Numbered from the stretch's first letter, positions 51,677-61,518 are shown. The stretch is DNA of 64,000 bases from Paenibacillus soyae (GCF_024623455.1 NZ_JANIPJ010000011.1:124001-188000); one strand, 5' to 3'. Notes: generated from the letters alone by a model not told the origin. Translations and numbers: made by a program.

Positions 51677-52639
51677 ATGAAAAAAGTAGAACGGATTAAC
51701 ACCATCATGCGGTATATCAACAACCGCGCTTCCTTCACCATTTCCGAGATCATGCGTGAATTTCATATCTCCCGTTCAACCGCGATTCGGGATATCCGAG
51801 AAATTGAAGGCATGGGGATGCCGCTGGTCGCCGAGGTTGGCAGGGACGGGGGCTATTTCGTCATGAATAATTCGGTCCTGCCGACCGTCCGCTTTACCGA
51901 TAATGAGACCAAGGCGCTTTTTATTGCGTTTATGGCGACAAGGAATCAACAGCTTCCATATCTGAAGAGCCGCCAGTCCTTAGCGGAGAAATTACTGGGG
52001 CTCATATCGCAGAACCAGCAGGATGACCTTGTTCTCTTAAATCAAATTTTGCTGTTCGAAGGGACCAACCCGAATAATCCGGACCTGCTGGAGCTGTCGG
52101 ATCTTCCGCATCCTATTCTAGAGAAGCTTATTCAACTCCTGCTGTCGGATACCTGCTTATTGCTCACCATGTATGAAGGGGGTTCTACCAACTCGTATCC
52201 TATTTATCTCCTTCACCTTTACCGGGAGAAAAGCGTTTGGCTAATAGAGGGCTTCGACCTAATGGAAGAGAAGAGACGCATTCTCTCCGTCGATAACCTC
52301 ACCGATGTAGAGCCCTACCCCGTGAATAAGAGGCTAAGCCGAAAAAAGATACGGGAGAAGCTAAGCAAGCAGGAGGAGGCGATCAACCTTGTCCTTGAGC
52401 TGGGTCCCAAAGCTATTGCGCAGTTCAAAAAATATCATCCGTTAAAGGTATCTATTTCCTATACCGATCCTTTCCAAACGAGAGCCATTCTAAAAACCTA
52501 TGTCCAGGTTCATCATGCGGAAGAGCTGGCCGAAATGACCAGCTGGCTGCTTTTCTTGGGAGCCGATATTAAGATCAAGGAGCTGCCGAAAGAGATGATG
52601 GAGGCCCTACAAGAAAGGTTTATCCGATTGGGCCCATAA
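51677..52639 (+). CDS. HTH-WYL family transcriptional regulator
   Basis: 320-residue regulator, a clear paralogue of the one at 251. The N-terminal HTH is KKVERINTIMRYINNRASFTI, then ISRSTAIRDIREIEG. The sensor includes FIAFMATRNQQLPYL and WLIEGFDLMEEKRR, and a WCX-like tail reads ELAEMTSWLLFLGADIKI. AGGGGG is about six bases before ATG 51677. It is divergent from the GyrI-like operon and most likely controls it. Confidence 0.9.
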   Translation: MKKVERINTIMRYINNRASFTISEIMREFHISRSTAIRDIREIEGMGMPLVAEVGRDGGYFVMNNSVLPTVRFTDNETKALFIAFMATRNQQLPYLKSRQSLAEKLLGLISQNQQDDLVLLNQILLFEGTNPNNPDLLELSDLPHPILEKLIQLLLSDTCLLLTMYEGGSTNSYPIYLLHLYREKSVWLIEGFDLMEEKRRILSVDNLTDVEPYPVNKRLSRKKIREKLSKQEEAINLVLELGPKAIAQFKKYHPLKVSISYTDPFQTRAILKTYVQVHHAEELAEMTSWLLFLGADIKIKELPKEMMEALQERFIRLGP

Positions 52640-52691
52640 GAGTCGTCATTCACAAAATGTCCATAATAGAGGGATTATATCCTTATTTTAC

Positions 52692-52719
52692 CTATCTTGT
52701 CTATTATGATAAGATAGAC
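52692..52719. promoter_or_regulatory. Overlapping dyads before the M13 peptidase gene
   Basis: CTATCTT (52692-52698) pairs with AAGATAG (52711-52717), and GTCTAT (52699-52704) pairs with ATAGAC (52714-52719). The element overlaps -10-like sequence (TATGAT, TAAGAT) and is 31 bases before the start, so it may be an operator. Confidence 0.4.
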
Positions 52720-52749
52720 GGGATAATAGATTACCCTGGAGGTGCACTT

Positions 52750-55182
52750 GTGAGAAAGTTTCAACGTTCCATGGTCATTCTGTTAGCCATGCTGATGTTA
52801 TTCGGCGTCGGGCTGACGAATGCGTATGCGGCAAACGACCCGCTGATTACAAGGGGTCAACTGACAGCATTGATCAATCAGACCTTTCAAATTACGGCGG
52901 ACAATCCGAAGCAAGCTTTTTCTGATGTACCTGCCGGCAATGAGTATGCGAAGGATATTGCGATCGCCGTGACTGCGGGGTATATGAAGGGGACGGGAGC
53001 GAACAAATTCCAGCCGGGCTCGAGCGTTACCGGCACGCAGCTGGTCGTTATCGCTTGTAATCTGCTGGAATGGCAAGGTATAGCGACCAGCGACAGCGCC
53101 GAGAATGTACCGGCATGGGCTGCTCCTTACTATGCGGCACTTGATGACTTCGGATTGCTGGACGAGCTGGGACTCCCTGCCGACAAGGTTACGGTCGAAC
53201 AAGCCGAGCAGTTTTTGGGAGTATTATCTTATGTGATGCAGGCCGCCGCGGCGGGCAATCCGTACGGCGCCAAACAAGTGCAATTAGAGGACGACTTCTA
53301 CCTCTATACGAACCGGAAGTACGTTGCCAATCCGGTTATCCATCCCGGTTATCCGATGGCCGGAACATTCTTTGATGTCATGAAGAAGGTCGACGACACA
53401 GGCTCCGAGATCATGAAGGAGCTGCTCCAGAATAAGAATGCTAAGAGCGGTTCCCCGGAATGGAGAGCTGCGGAAATCTATAACATGTATACCGATGTAG
53501 ATACGCGAGAGAACGGCATTCAAGAGCTCCGCCCTTATTTAGATGAATTATACGCCGTTCAGGATGTTGCAGGGTTGAGAGCGTTAGCCGAGAAGTATTG
53601 GGATCGATTTAATCTTGTCCCGTTTATAGGCTTTGGGCCTATTGAAGATACGCTGGGAGACCGAACGAAGTATGCCGCAACCTTTGTTGGCACAGGGTTA
53701 GGCTTGGGTACGGCGCTTTATTATTCGGAAGATCCCGCCATGGCCAATATTCAGAAGGCATACGTAGACTATTTGGAACGCGTATTAAGCTACAGCGGCG
53801 AAGAGGATGAGCTGTCCGAGCGCGCGGAAGCGATAGTAGAGCTTGAGAAGCAGCTTGCCGCCAAGGCTACGCCGCCGGAACAAATGCAAGATCCGAAGGC
53901 TTACCTGAAGAAGTCGACATGGGACGAGATGAAGAAGGCGACGACGAACTCCGGATTGGCTGAGATGACGATCAAGCTCTATAGTTTGCCTGCCGATATG
54001 ACGGTCTACTCCCCGGAGCATGCGTATATCCAATTTGCAGATGGCCTTATTACCAATCAAAACTTGCAGACGATTAAAGATTATCTGGCCATTACGATGT
54101 TCCAACAGTATGAAACGGCATTCTCCGAAGCAACGCAAAGCTTCCAGGATGATATCATGAAAGAGCTGATGGGCATCGTGCCCGAGAAGCTGCCAGTGGA
54201 GGAGCGGGCGGCTGCTTTGGCCCAAAGCTTTGAACCGCAGGTATTCGACAAAGTGTTCGTCAATAAGTACTTCCCTGAATCCAGTAAAAATGATGTCAAA
54301 GACATCGTAAGCGAAATTATCGCGAAATACGAGGAGCGGATCCTTGCGCTTACCTGGATGAGTGACGAGACGAAGGAAAAGGCCGTCGAGAAGCTGCAGC
54401 ACATTGATGTCAACATCGGCTATCCCGATGAGTGGAAGCCGACGCTTTCCTACAGCTTCCCGAGCCAAGCGGACGGGGGCACTCTGTTTGAAGCGCTTAT
54501 GAACGAGAGAATCGCATTGGAGGCAGCCGGGAAAGAAGCATTAAAGAAGCCGTACTCCTCAGACGTATGGAACATGCTGCCGGTCATGACGGTTAACGCG
54601 TTCTATCATCCTTTAACGAACAGCATTATTTTCCCGGCAGCCATTCTGCAGGCGCCTTTCTATGATCCGGAGGCGAGCCGCGAGCAGAACTTGGGCAGCA
54701 TCGGCGCGATTATCGGCCATGAAATCTCCCATGCTTTCGACGTGAACGGCGCTCAGTTCGACAAGGACGGTAATTTGGCCAACTGGTGGACCGAGGCCGA
54801 CTATGCCGAATTCCAGAAGCGTACGGAGAAGATGGAGAAAGAGCTGTCTCGAATCGAGTTTATAACGGGGACTAAATTAAACGGCGAATTGACGCTTGCG
54901 GAAACGATTGCGGATTTAGGCGGCTTGTCATGCGTGCTTGATATTGCGGACGACAATCCCGACGCGGATCTCTCCCAGGTGTTCGAAGGATACGCCCATG
55001 CGTTTGCGACGTGGATGCCCGTAGAGGCGATTATCGGCAATATGCAGGTTGATCCTCATGCCCCGAACAAAGTGAGAGTCAACTTCGTCGTGCAGATGCT
55101 GGAGCAATTCTATAAGGTGTACAACATTACGGAAGATGACGCGATGTACGTATCGCCGGATGAGCGTCTGTCCATCTGGTAA
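52750..55182 (+). CDS. S-layer-homology M13 family metallopeptidase
   Basis: 810-residue secreted peptidase. It has a signal peptide (VILLAMLMLFGVGLTNAYA). One to two SLH-type repeats follow (ITRGQLTALI, AFSDVPAGNEYAKDIAIAVTAGYMKGTGANKFQPGSSVTGTQ). The M13 neprilysin-like domain begins near residue 200. The zinc site is GHEISHAFD, the third ligand is in ETIADLGG and the substrate motif is NAFYHP; it ends in DERLSIW. The start is GTG 52750 behind GGAGGTG; the upstream reading frame has no signal peptide. The SLH part should anchor it to the cell wall. Confidence 0.9.
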   Translation: MRKFQRSMVILLAMLMLFGVGLTNAYAANDPLITRGQLTALINQTFQITADNPKQAFSDVPAGNEYAKDIAIAVTAGYMKGTGANKFQPGSSVTGTQLVVIACNLLEWQGIATSDSAENVPAWAAPYYAALDDFGLLDELGLPADKVTVEQAEQFLGVLSYVMQAAAAGNPYGAKQVQLEDDFYLYTNRKYVANPVIHPGYPMAGTFFDVMKKVDDTGSEIMKELLQNKNAKSGSPEWRAAEIYNMYTDVDTRENGIQELRPYLDELYAVQDVAGLRALAEKYWDRFNLVPFIGFGPIEDTLGDRTKYAATFVGTGLGLGTALYYSEDPAMANIQKAYVDYLERVLSYSGEEDELSERAEAIVELEKQLAAKATPPEQMQDPKAYLKKSTWDEMKKATTNSGLAEMTIKLYSLPADMTVYSPEHAYIQFADGLITNQNLQTIKDYLAITMFQQYETAFSEATQSFQDDIMKELMGIVPEKLPVEERAAALAQSFEPQVFDKVFVNKYFPESSKNDVKDIVSEIIAKYEERILALTWMSDETKEKAVEKLQHIDVNIGYPDEWKPTLSYSFPSQADGGTLFEALMNERIALEAAGKEALKKPYSSDVWNMLPVMTVNAFYHPLTNSIIFPAAILQAPFYDPEASREQNLGSIGAIIGHEISHAFDVNGAQFDKDGNLANWWTEADYAEFQKRTEKMEKELSRIEFITGTKLNGELTLAETIADLGGLSCVLDIADDNPDADLSQVFEGYAHAFATWMPVEAIIGNMQVDPHAPNKVRVNFVVQMLEQFYKVYNITEDDAMYVSPDERLSIW

Positions 55183-55229
55183 TCTGGTCATCCAAGAAAC
55201 GTGATGTATAAAAGTTTATAATACGATGA

Positions 55230-55260
55230 AAGGTCATCCTTCATAGGATGGCCTTCTTTT
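55230..55260 (+). terminator. Intrinsic terminator after the M13 gene
   Basis: AAGGTCATCC (55230-55239) pairs with GGATGGCCTT (55246-55255) with one wobble, then TTTT. Confidence 0.85.
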
Positions 55261-55320
55261 AATACCAACATATGGTAGAGTAAGTGTAATCTATTTTTTG
55301 AAGAGGAGCGTTACACGAAT

Positions 55321-55791
55321 ATGGAGTTCATGATAAGACGCGCAGAGCATTCCGATGTAGAGGAGCTTGTCGAGCTTCGAATGGCGCTGCTGCAAGAAGT
55401 GGGAGGTCTAACAAATAAGACGGAGATCGAAACCGTCAGCCATGCGAACAAGATGTATTATGAAAAACATTTGAAAAGTGAAGAGTATATCTCCTTTGTT
55501 GCGGAGTCCCAAGGGAAATTGATAGCAACAAGCGGCCTCATTATAATTAATCGCCCGCCATACTTACATAATCTCTTAGGGATGGATGCCTACATCATGA
55601 ATGTGTACACGATTCCTACCTATAGGGGAAACGGGATTGCAACGGCCTTATTAGATAGCTGTATCGAATTCGCAAAAAACAATCATGTCGGTCGAATCAT
55701 TTTAACCGCTTCTGCGGATGGATTGCCCGTTTATGAAAAAAGAGGGTTCAAACGCAAAAGTTCAGCAATGGAGCTGGTATTGAACGGATAA
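55321..55791 (+). CDS. GNAT family N-acetyltransferase
   Basis: 156-residue acetyltransferase. It opens with IRRAEHSDVEELVELRMAL and contains the acetyl-CoA motif in TIPTYRGNGIATALLDSCIEFA (R-x-x-G-I/N-G-x-A). It ends with LPVYEKRGFKRKSSAMEL, the common GNAT tail. Substrate unknown. GAGGAG is 12 bases before ATG 55321. No operon partner is evident. Confidence 0.9.
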   Translation: MEFMIRRAEHSDVEELVELRMALLQEVGGLTNKTEIETVSHANKMYYEKHLKSEEYISFVAESQGKLIATSGLIIINRPPYLHNLLGMDAYIMNVYTIPTYRGNGIATALLDSCIEFAKNNHVGRIILTASADGLPVYEKRGFKRKSSAMELVLNG

Positions 55792-55886
55792 TCATTCGTG
55801 GAGGCGGTTCGAAGCGTACAGGAATAATGCATAACGATTACCAGCCAGCGGAAAAATAACTTCATTGCTAATTAGCCGGGAGGATT

Positions 55887-56075
55887 ATGGCCCAGCGGTC
55901 GGATGTCGTCCTGAACTATAAAAGCGTCGTCAATCATGCCATGCAAGCTGGCGCTATGTGCTATAACCTTATGGTTCATAACGGCTGGCTTGAGAAACAG
56001 CCGGAAGCCATCGACAGAAACGCCTTGGCGGGCGCTGATCGCTTGCCGGCTTTATCGCTTATAGCATGCACCTGA
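55887..56075 (+). CDS. Small protein of unknown function (62 residues)
   Basis: Short gene with its own GGGAGG just 3 to 4 bases before ATG 55887 and a strong terminator that begins in its stop codon. Product: MAQRSDVVLNYKSVVNHAMQ, followed by MCYNLMVHNGWLEKQ and an Ala/Leu-rich end. I recognise no domain and no membrane segment. The terminator and ribosome binding site support it as a real gene rather than chance. Confidence 0.6.
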   Translation: MAQRSDVVLNYKSVVNHAMQAGAMCYNLMVHNGWLEKQPEAIDRNALAGADRLPALSLIACT

Positions 56076-56101
56076 CCCCGCTCTGAAGCGGGGTTGTTTT
56101 T
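56075..56101 (+). terminator. Intrinsic terminator after the small gene
   Basis: ACCCCGCT (56075-56082) pairs perfectly with AGCGGGGT (56087-56094), then TGTTTTTG. The left arm begins in the stop codon of the small gene. Confidence 0.8.
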
Positions 56102-56195
56102 GTGTCCAGACCAACCCTGGTTAGAGCAAAAAGAAGCAAGCGCCTCGGGAGGACATCGATACGACTCGGTGGAACTCTTATAGGAGAACTTATGA

Positions 56196-56224
56196 CGCAA
56201 CTTATTGGTGCACGAATAGTTGCG
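56196..56224. repeat. Inverted repeat upstream of AraC-GyrI gene
   Basis: CGCAACT (56196-56202) and AGTTGCG (56218-56224) form a 7-bp dyad with a 15-base spacer, 51 bases before the regulator start. Possible operator. Confidence 0.4.
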
Positions 56225-56274
56225 AGTCGTAGGCTGCGGGTGTTTTATACTTTGGTCCAGGAGGAGGGATTGAG

Positions 56275-57171
56275 ATGGATTGGCTGGAGCGGATGAACCG
56301 GGCGATGGACTATATTGAGATGAATTTGGCTGGGGACATTGAACTGGAAGAAGTAGCGCGTAGAGCTTGCTGTTCGACCTATCAGTTCCAAAGGATGTTT
56401 CCCTTCATCACCAATGTCCCGCTGGCTGAATATATTCGGCGACGAAAGCTTACCCTTGCCGCGCTCGAATTACAGAACAGCAGTACGGCGAAAGTGATCG
56501 ATGTTGCCATGAAGTATGGCTACGAATCCCCGGTTTCTTTTGCCCGTGCTTTTCAAGCTCTTCACGGGGTCACGCCGGCTATGGCCCGTCAAGACGGGAT
56601 TGCGCTGAAAGCCTATCCTCGCCTCTCCTTCCAGATTACGATCAAAGGGGTAGACGCGATGAATTATCGTATTGAAACGAAGGAAGCATTCGAGGTATTC
56701 GGCATGGAGCGGGTTTTTCGGATCGATGAGGACGGCGAAGCGCCGAACACGCCGGCGCAGCTCTGGCAAGAGAGTCATGCCAATGGCGAAGTAGAGAGAC
56801 TTGCTGTCAATGCCGGCGACTTGCCGAAGTTTGTGAGCCAGGATTCGTACAAAGTACATGGGATTTGCAGCTACAGAGATACAGGGAAGGATACTTTCCC
56901 GTATATGCTAGGTGCCTTCAAGAGTGGAACCAGCAACGAGGCCGGATATTCGACTGTAACGATTCCCGCGCTGACATGGGCCATCTTCCCATCGGAGCCG
57001 ATCGGCTGGGATGCGTTCGGCGACACGATTGAAACGTTGTATCGAAGATTTTTTACGGAGTGGCTCCCAACGTCAGGCTATGAGCAGGCGGATGGCTTGG
57101 AGTTAGAGGTTTACGGCGGAAGGGACGGCCTTCATTCCGTTGAACTTTGGTTTGCCGTAAGGAAGGTCTAA
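56275..57171 (+). CDS. AraC family regulator with GyrI-like effector domain
   Basis: 298-residue regulator of the same layout as that at 48841. The AraC DNA-binding domain is N-terminal (LEEVARRACCSTYQFQRMFPFI, IDVAMKYGYESPVSFARAFQALHGVTPA). The GyrI-like effector part spans about 120-298 (FEVFGMERVFRID, YMLGAFKSG, ALTWAIFPSEPIGWDAFGDTI, ELEVYGGRDGL). ATG 56275 follows GGAGGAGGGA by five bases. A RidA-like gene follows five bases after its stop and is probably co-transcribed. Confidence 0.92.
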   Translation: MDWLERMNRAMDYIEMNLAGDIELEEVARRACCSTYQFQRMFPFITNVPLAEYIRRRKLTLAALELQNSSTAKVIDVAMKYGYESPVSFARAFQALHGVTPAMARQDGIALKAYPRLSFQITIKGVDAMNYRIETKEAFEVFGMERVFRIDEDGEAPNTPAQLWQESHANGEVERLAVNAGDLPKFVSQDSYKVHGICSYRDTGKDTFPYMLGAFKSGTSNEAGYSTVTIPALTWAIFPSEPIGWDAFGDTIETLYRRFFTEWLPTSGYEQADGLELEVYGGRDGLHSVELWFAVRKV

Positions 57172-57175
57172 CCCC

Positions 57176-57559
57176 ATGGCGCTAAGAAAATTCAATCCTT
57201 CAGGAATGGTCTCGTCAGACGCTTATAGCCACGGTGTTGAGGTTACATCCTTTGGGCGAATGCTATTCATTTCGGGCCAAGTCGGAATAGGCGGGGACGG
57301 GATTCCCGGTCAAGATATTCGGGAGCAAGCGGAGCTGGCCATCGGCAATTTGAACAAAGTCCTTGCCGGTGCGGATATGGATATGAACGACATCGTGAAA
57401 GCAACGATCTATTTAACGGATGAAGGTCTGATCGGTCCCTTCATGGAGGCCGGCGCGGGCTTCTTGCCGACCCCTCCGCCGGCGACGACGCTAGTTATTG
57501 TCAAAGCGCTCGCTTCTCCGGTATTGCTCGTTGAGATCGAAGCCGTCGCAGCAAGGTAA
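57176..57559 (+). CDS. RidA/YjgF family protein, catalytic Arg missing
   Basis: 127-residue Rid-family protein (YSHGVEVTSFGRMLFISGQVGIGGDG, IREQAELAIGNLNKVLAGADM, VKATIYLTDEG). The conserved Arg of the PAR motif that the imine deaminases need is Thr here (PPPATTLVIV). It may therefore belong to a Rid subgroup without that activity. It begins five bases after the AraC-GyrI stop, so operon membership is clear. Confidence 0.88.
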   Translation: MALRKFNPSGMVSSDAYSHGVEVTSFGRMLFISGQVGIGGDGIPGQDIREQAELAIGNLNKVLAGADMDMNDIVKATIYLTDEGLIGPFMEAGAGFLPTPPPATTLVIVKALASPVLLVEIEAVAAR

Positions 57560-57584
57560 TATCGATGACCCTACGGGCAACAAG

Positions 57585-57617
57585 AAAGGGCCGACCGCCG
57601 CAGCGGTCAGCCCTTTT
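57585..57617. terminator. Terminator between RidA-like gene and convergent SBP gene
   Basis: AAAGGGCCGACCGC (57585-57598) pairs with GCGGTCAGCCCTTT (57603-57616) with one mismatch, then T's. Convergent genes on both sides make it likely bidirectional. Confidence 0.8.
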
Positions 57618-57634
57618 CCCTTACCATCGAGTGG

Positions 57635-58699
57635 TTATTTTTCGTTCGATTGATAAATCTCTTCCTTCATATAATGTCCATCCTTAACGACGGTTTGCTC
57701 GATATTGTCCTTGGTCACGGCAACAGGCTCCAATAAAATCGAAGGCACCTGCTTCTGGCCATTGTCGACCGTTTGATCAACGGCGGAAGGCGTGCCTCCC
57801 ATACCGACCTCTACCGCAAGCTGTGCAGCGCTTTGGGCAATTAACGGGAGCGACTTATAGACCGTCATAGTCTGCGTGCCCGCAACGATCCGTCGCAGGG
57901 CTTCGAGCTCGGCATCCTGGCCGGATATAGGAATCTTCCCTGCCTGACTGCCGATGGCTTCGAGCGCGCCGCGCGCCAAGCCGTCATAAGCCGTAACAAT
58001 CGCGTCGAAGGGTTCTCCGTTATTAGCCAAATAAGCTTGAATCTGCTCCCTCGCTATATCCCCGGACCAATGCTCGGTAAGCTGGTCATACACGATTTCA
58101 ATCGAACCGTTATCGATTAGCGGCTGAAGGACTTCGAAGCTGCCATCCCGTACTAGCTTCGCATTATTATCGGATGGAGATCCCCCTACATAAGCGTACC
58201 TCCCCGTTTTCACTTGATCGACAACATATTGCGCCTGAAGCTGACCAACCTTATGGTTATCGAACGATACGTAGTAATCCACATCCGCTTGCAAGATCAT
58301 CTTATCGTACGAAATAACCTGAATGCCTGCGGCATGAGCCATCTCGACAATTTTTCCTGACGCAATAGAATCCGTCGGGATCACAACCAGAACGTCCACG
58401 CCTTCTTTGATGAGGAGCTCAGCTTGCTGGATCTGTACCTCCGCATCCTGATTGGCGGCTAATGATTTGACATTGCCGCCAAGCTCGATCACTTTCTTCT
58501 CGAAATATTCTTTATCCCGGTACCAGCGGGCCTCTTGCAAAGTATCCATTACAAATCCGACATAAACCTTATCTTGATCGGATCTCAGCTTGATCGCCGC
58601 CGCATCGGTTTGCCCGGAGTCGACGGGCTGGGCTTGGCCGCATGCGGCTAACACCAGGATCATAAGCAGCGTTAATCCGCTGACTACTATTCGTTTCAT
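57635..58699 (-). CDS. Sugar-binding lipoprotein (xylose/ribose type), orphan
   Basis: 354-residue periplasmic-binding-protein-type lipoprotein: signal with lipobox (LLMILVLAACGQ), mature start KVYVGFVMDTLQEARWYRDKEYFEKKV, typical VDVLVVIPTDSIASGKIVEMAHAAGIQVISYDKM, and GGSPSDNNAKLVRDG. It resembles XylF/ChvE. Start ATG 58699 follows AAGGAGAG. It is the second gene after a chemoreceptor (24 bases) and no permease or ATPase is near. It therefore probably delivers a sugar signal to the receptor rather than to a transporter. Confidence 0.9.
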   Translation of the reverse strand: MKRIVVSGLTLLMILVLAACGQAQPVDSGQTDAAAIKLRSDQDKVYVGFVMDTLQEARWYRDKEYFEKKVIELGGNVKSLAANQDAEVQIQQAELLIKEGVDVLVVIPTDSIASGKIVEMAHAAGIQVISYDKMILQADVDYYVSFDNHKVGQLQAQYVVDQVKTGRYAYVGGSPSDNNAKLVRDGSFEVLQPLIDNGSIEIVYDQLTEHWSGDIAREQIQAYLANNGEPFDAIVTAYDGLARGALEAIGSQAGKIPISGQDAELEALRRIVAGTQTMTVYKSLPLIAQSAAQLAVEVGMGGTPSAVDQTVDNGQKQVPSILLEPVAVTKDNIEQTVVKDGHYMKEEIYQSNEK

Positions 58700-58723
58700 C
58701 GAATCGTGCTCTCCTTTCATTGG

Positions 58724-60433
58724 CTAAATGTGAAAACGCGCGATAAGCTTGTTCATTCTCTCCACTAATTCCCGCAGCTCGTTCGCTCCGTTCGAAACCT
58801 GCTGCATCGCATACTTCTGCTCGGTAGCGGTGGCCGAAATCTCTTCAGCGCCGGCTGCCGATTGTTCGGATATCGAGGCGATATGCTCGACCGACTGATT
58901 GATGCCATCGCTTGCTTCGCCAAGATGAACGAGTGTTTCGGAGATATCATCGATCCTCTGGGACATGGTCGAAACCTTCTCTTTGATGTCAAAAAAGTAC
59001 TGTCCCGACGTTTCAATCTGCTGCTTCCCTTTGCTAACCTCTTGGAAGCCGTTGTCCAGCTCCCTGGTCATCGTCATGATCTCGGCATTGATGGTGCCAA
59101 CGATCCTCGTAATACTATCCGACGACTTGCCGGCTTCTTCCGCCAACTTACGCACCTCGGTTGCCACTACGGCAAAGCCTTTTCCGGCCTCGCCGGCGCG
59201 CGCGGCTTCGATCGCGGCGTTAAGGGCCAACAGATTGGTTTGTTTCGCGATCGAACGGATGCTTCCGACAAAGTCGGTAATGGCCGAGGTTTGTTGTTCC
59301 AGGTCCTTGATTTTATCGACCAGTCTCTGCACCGTCTCCGTGATCGTATTCATCTGCTCGAGGGACTGCGTCATTTGATTGCTTCCATCGATGGAGACCG
59401 TCAGCACCTCTTGCGAGAACCGTACGAGCCTTTCTCCATTTGAAGTGGCGCCTGTAATGTTCTCGTAAAATTGCTTCATGTTCTCCGAAATCATATGGGC
59501 CTCTTCCGCCAAGCTGGAAGCGCCGCCCGCAAGCTCTTCGACTGTCGTTGCAACCTGCTCGCTTTGCTCCCGCACCCCATCGGAGGTGTCCGTCAGACGA
59601 AGCACTTGATGATCCACATGGCCGGATAAAGCCGAAATTTCATGGATCATTTCCTTCAGGCTGGCTTTCATATGATTGATGGACTTGGATAACTGGCCAA
59701 TTTCGCTCTGGCTCTGATCCGGAAGATCGTCGATATTCAAATTCCCGCTCGCGATGGCGTCGCTGAACGTGACGACCTGCAGCAGACGGCGGCGAATGGA
59801 GCGGCTGATAGAAAGAATGAGAACGATCGAAATGACGAAGGAGATGACTACCGAGATGACGAGAGTCGAGATGGAGCTGTTAATGTTCTCACCCGAACGC
59901 TCGATGGCCTCTTGATTGGACGCAATGGCCTTTTGCTTCAAGGCGTCTCCTAATGCCATGGTGTCTTCCTTAAACCGGGTCGCGGCAGATTGCAATTCAA
60001 CAAATTTTTCGGTATTGATATTTTGGACATGAGGCACGATTTGACTGAAAAAATATTCGTCGAGCTTATGATTGTTTTCGATCATTTGATCGAACAGGTC
60101 GACTTGCTCATCCGTTGTTAGATGCCCTTTAAGTCCTTTGGCCGTATCCACAAACTGATCGCTCAGCTCCAGATAGAGAAGCAAACGCTTATTATTGTTA
60201 TCCAGAATAAACTCGGGAACGAAGAGATACTTCTCTTGATACAGGGACATGAGCTCCGACACCTCGATGACCACCTCGTTTTCGACACGAGTTTGTTCAA
60301 CGGATGTTTTGGTACGAGTTAACAACCCGAATGTAACCGCTACTGACAATATAAATAAGAGCATGACAATCGTAAAAATATAGCCGTATTTCCTGCCGAT
60401 TGATTGGCTGCTCCAAAATCCGTTCTTTCGCAT
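58724..60433 (-). CDS. Methyl-accepting chemotaxis protein
   Basis: 569-residue chemoreceptor: membrane segments ([21 protein letters not shown] and [21 protein letters not shown]) flank an external helical sensor of about 140 residues. HAMP follows, and the signalling hairpin tip is [46 protein letters not shown] 60433 is five bases after GGGAGGAG. It shares an operon with the sugar-binding lipoprotein and should steer swimming towards that sugar. Confidence 0.93.
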   Translation of the reverse strand: MRKNGFWSSQSIGRKYGYIFTIVMLLFILSVAVTFGLLTRTKTSVEQTRVENEVVIEVSELMSLYQEKYLFVPEFILDNNNKRLLLYLELSDQFVDTAKGLKGHLTTDEQVDLFDQMIENNHKLDEYFFSQIVPHVQNINTEKFVELQSAATRFKEDTMALGDALKQKAIASNQEAIERSGENINSSISTLVISVVISFVISIVLILSISRSIRRRLLQVVTFSDAIASGNLNIDDLPDQSQSEIGQLSKSINHMKASLKEMIHEISALSGHVDHQVLRLTDTSDGVREQSEQVATTVEELAGGASSLAEEAHMISENMKQFYENITGATSNGERLVRFSQEVLTVSIDGSNQMTQSLEQMNTITETVQRLVDKIKDLEQQTSAITDFVGSIRSIAKQTNLLALNAAIEAARAGEAGKGFAVVATEVRKLAEEAGKSSDSITRIVGTINAEIMTMTRELDNGFQEVSKGKQQIETSGQYFFDIKEKVSTMSQRIDDISETLVHLGEASDGINQSVEHIASISEQSAAGAEEISATATEQKYAMQQVSNGANELRELVERMNKLIARFHI

Positions 60434-60630
60434 GTATACTCCTCCCGGCCAACTGTTCAAAAAATATATATCCCTGTATTTATCGGTAAAGTCAGAAGAA
60501 AATTAATTTTTTTCGACATTATTAGACATGCCAAATTGCACCAGAATGCCTTCTGCCTAACAGCGAATCGATTCAGATGCTTATACCCATAATAGGTATA
60601 CGACCCCAACCCATTCCAGGAGAGGAACTT

Positions 60631-61518
60631 ATGCCGCATTCACATCCAATTCCGTATATGCTCCGAGAAAACATTCTAACGGGAAACGCCCTCTGGTTTC
60701 TCCTGCTCGGCGGGCTGAGCCTTCTACTTATCGCCTATACCTTTTGGAGAAAAAGGGACCCCAAGCTTCTGGCGTTGTACCTAGGTTTGGGTGCTATTGC
60801 AGGTTACTTTGAAAACGTAGTCTGTATTTGGCTTGAGAGCTACGAGTATTACCCTCACATACTGAAGGACCCGTATCTCGATATCGTATTGGGAACTTAC
60901 CTCTCTCAGGTCTATTACGTCACTTCGGTGGCTCTGTTCATTACGGCTTTTCACCTGCGTTTTCGGTGGGCTTTGGTGTTCGCCGGGATGTTTGTAGGGA
61001 TCGAATACGGATTTTTGGCATTGGGGATTTATAAACTGAATTGGTGGCACCCGGGGTATACGTTTATTGGACTGCTGCTTTTCTTCTGGATCTCCAACAA
61101 GTGGTATCGGCTTATACAGATTGAATCCTCGCGGTTTGTCAGATGGTTTACATTGGTCGGGATCAATTACATTCTTTACGGTAATGTCACGGTCCTCCCG
61201 TTTTTCAATCATAACTACCGATTTGTCGGCGGTTTTTTTGAGCTTCCGGAGAGGGATACGGTGACAGTGCTTATAATCTTCATGCTGGTGCGGGGGGTCA
61301 TCGTGGCAACGGTTTGTTTCTACCGGCTGCACTGGGCCATTCTGGCATCCGTTCCGATCGCGATTGGGGCGGGCATTTTGGTTCTGACACATGCGCACAT
61401 TCTTACGTTTAAGTATGAATGGTGCTTATGGTTATTCACATCGGCAGATACTATCGTACTGATCTGCTGCTTCTTTTTCAACCGAATACTATCCTCTCGT
61501 CACCGCCATCCTCATTGA
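60631..61518 (+). CDS. CBO0543 family membrane protein
   Basis: 295-residue membrane protein with about eight hydrophobic segments ([71 protein letters not shown]). The layout matches the CBO0543 group of Bacillota; no function is known. ATG 60631 is five bases after GGAGAGG. It ends at TGA 61516-61518, inside the predicted promoter of the next gene. Confidence 0.8.
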   Translation: MPHSHPIPYMLRENILTGNALWFLLLGGLSLLLIAYTFWRKRDPKLLALYLGLGAIAGYFENVVCIWLESYEYYPHILKDPYLDIVLGTYLSQVYYVTSVALFITAFHLRFRWALVFAGMFVGIEYGFLALGIYKLNWWHPGYTFIGLLLFFWISNKWYRLIQIESSRFVRWFTLVGINYILYGNVTVLPFFNHNYRFVGGFFELPERDTVTVLIIFMLVRGVIVATVCFYRLHWAILASVPIAIGAGILVLTHAHILTFKYEWCLWLFTSADTIVLICCFFFNRILSSRHRHPH

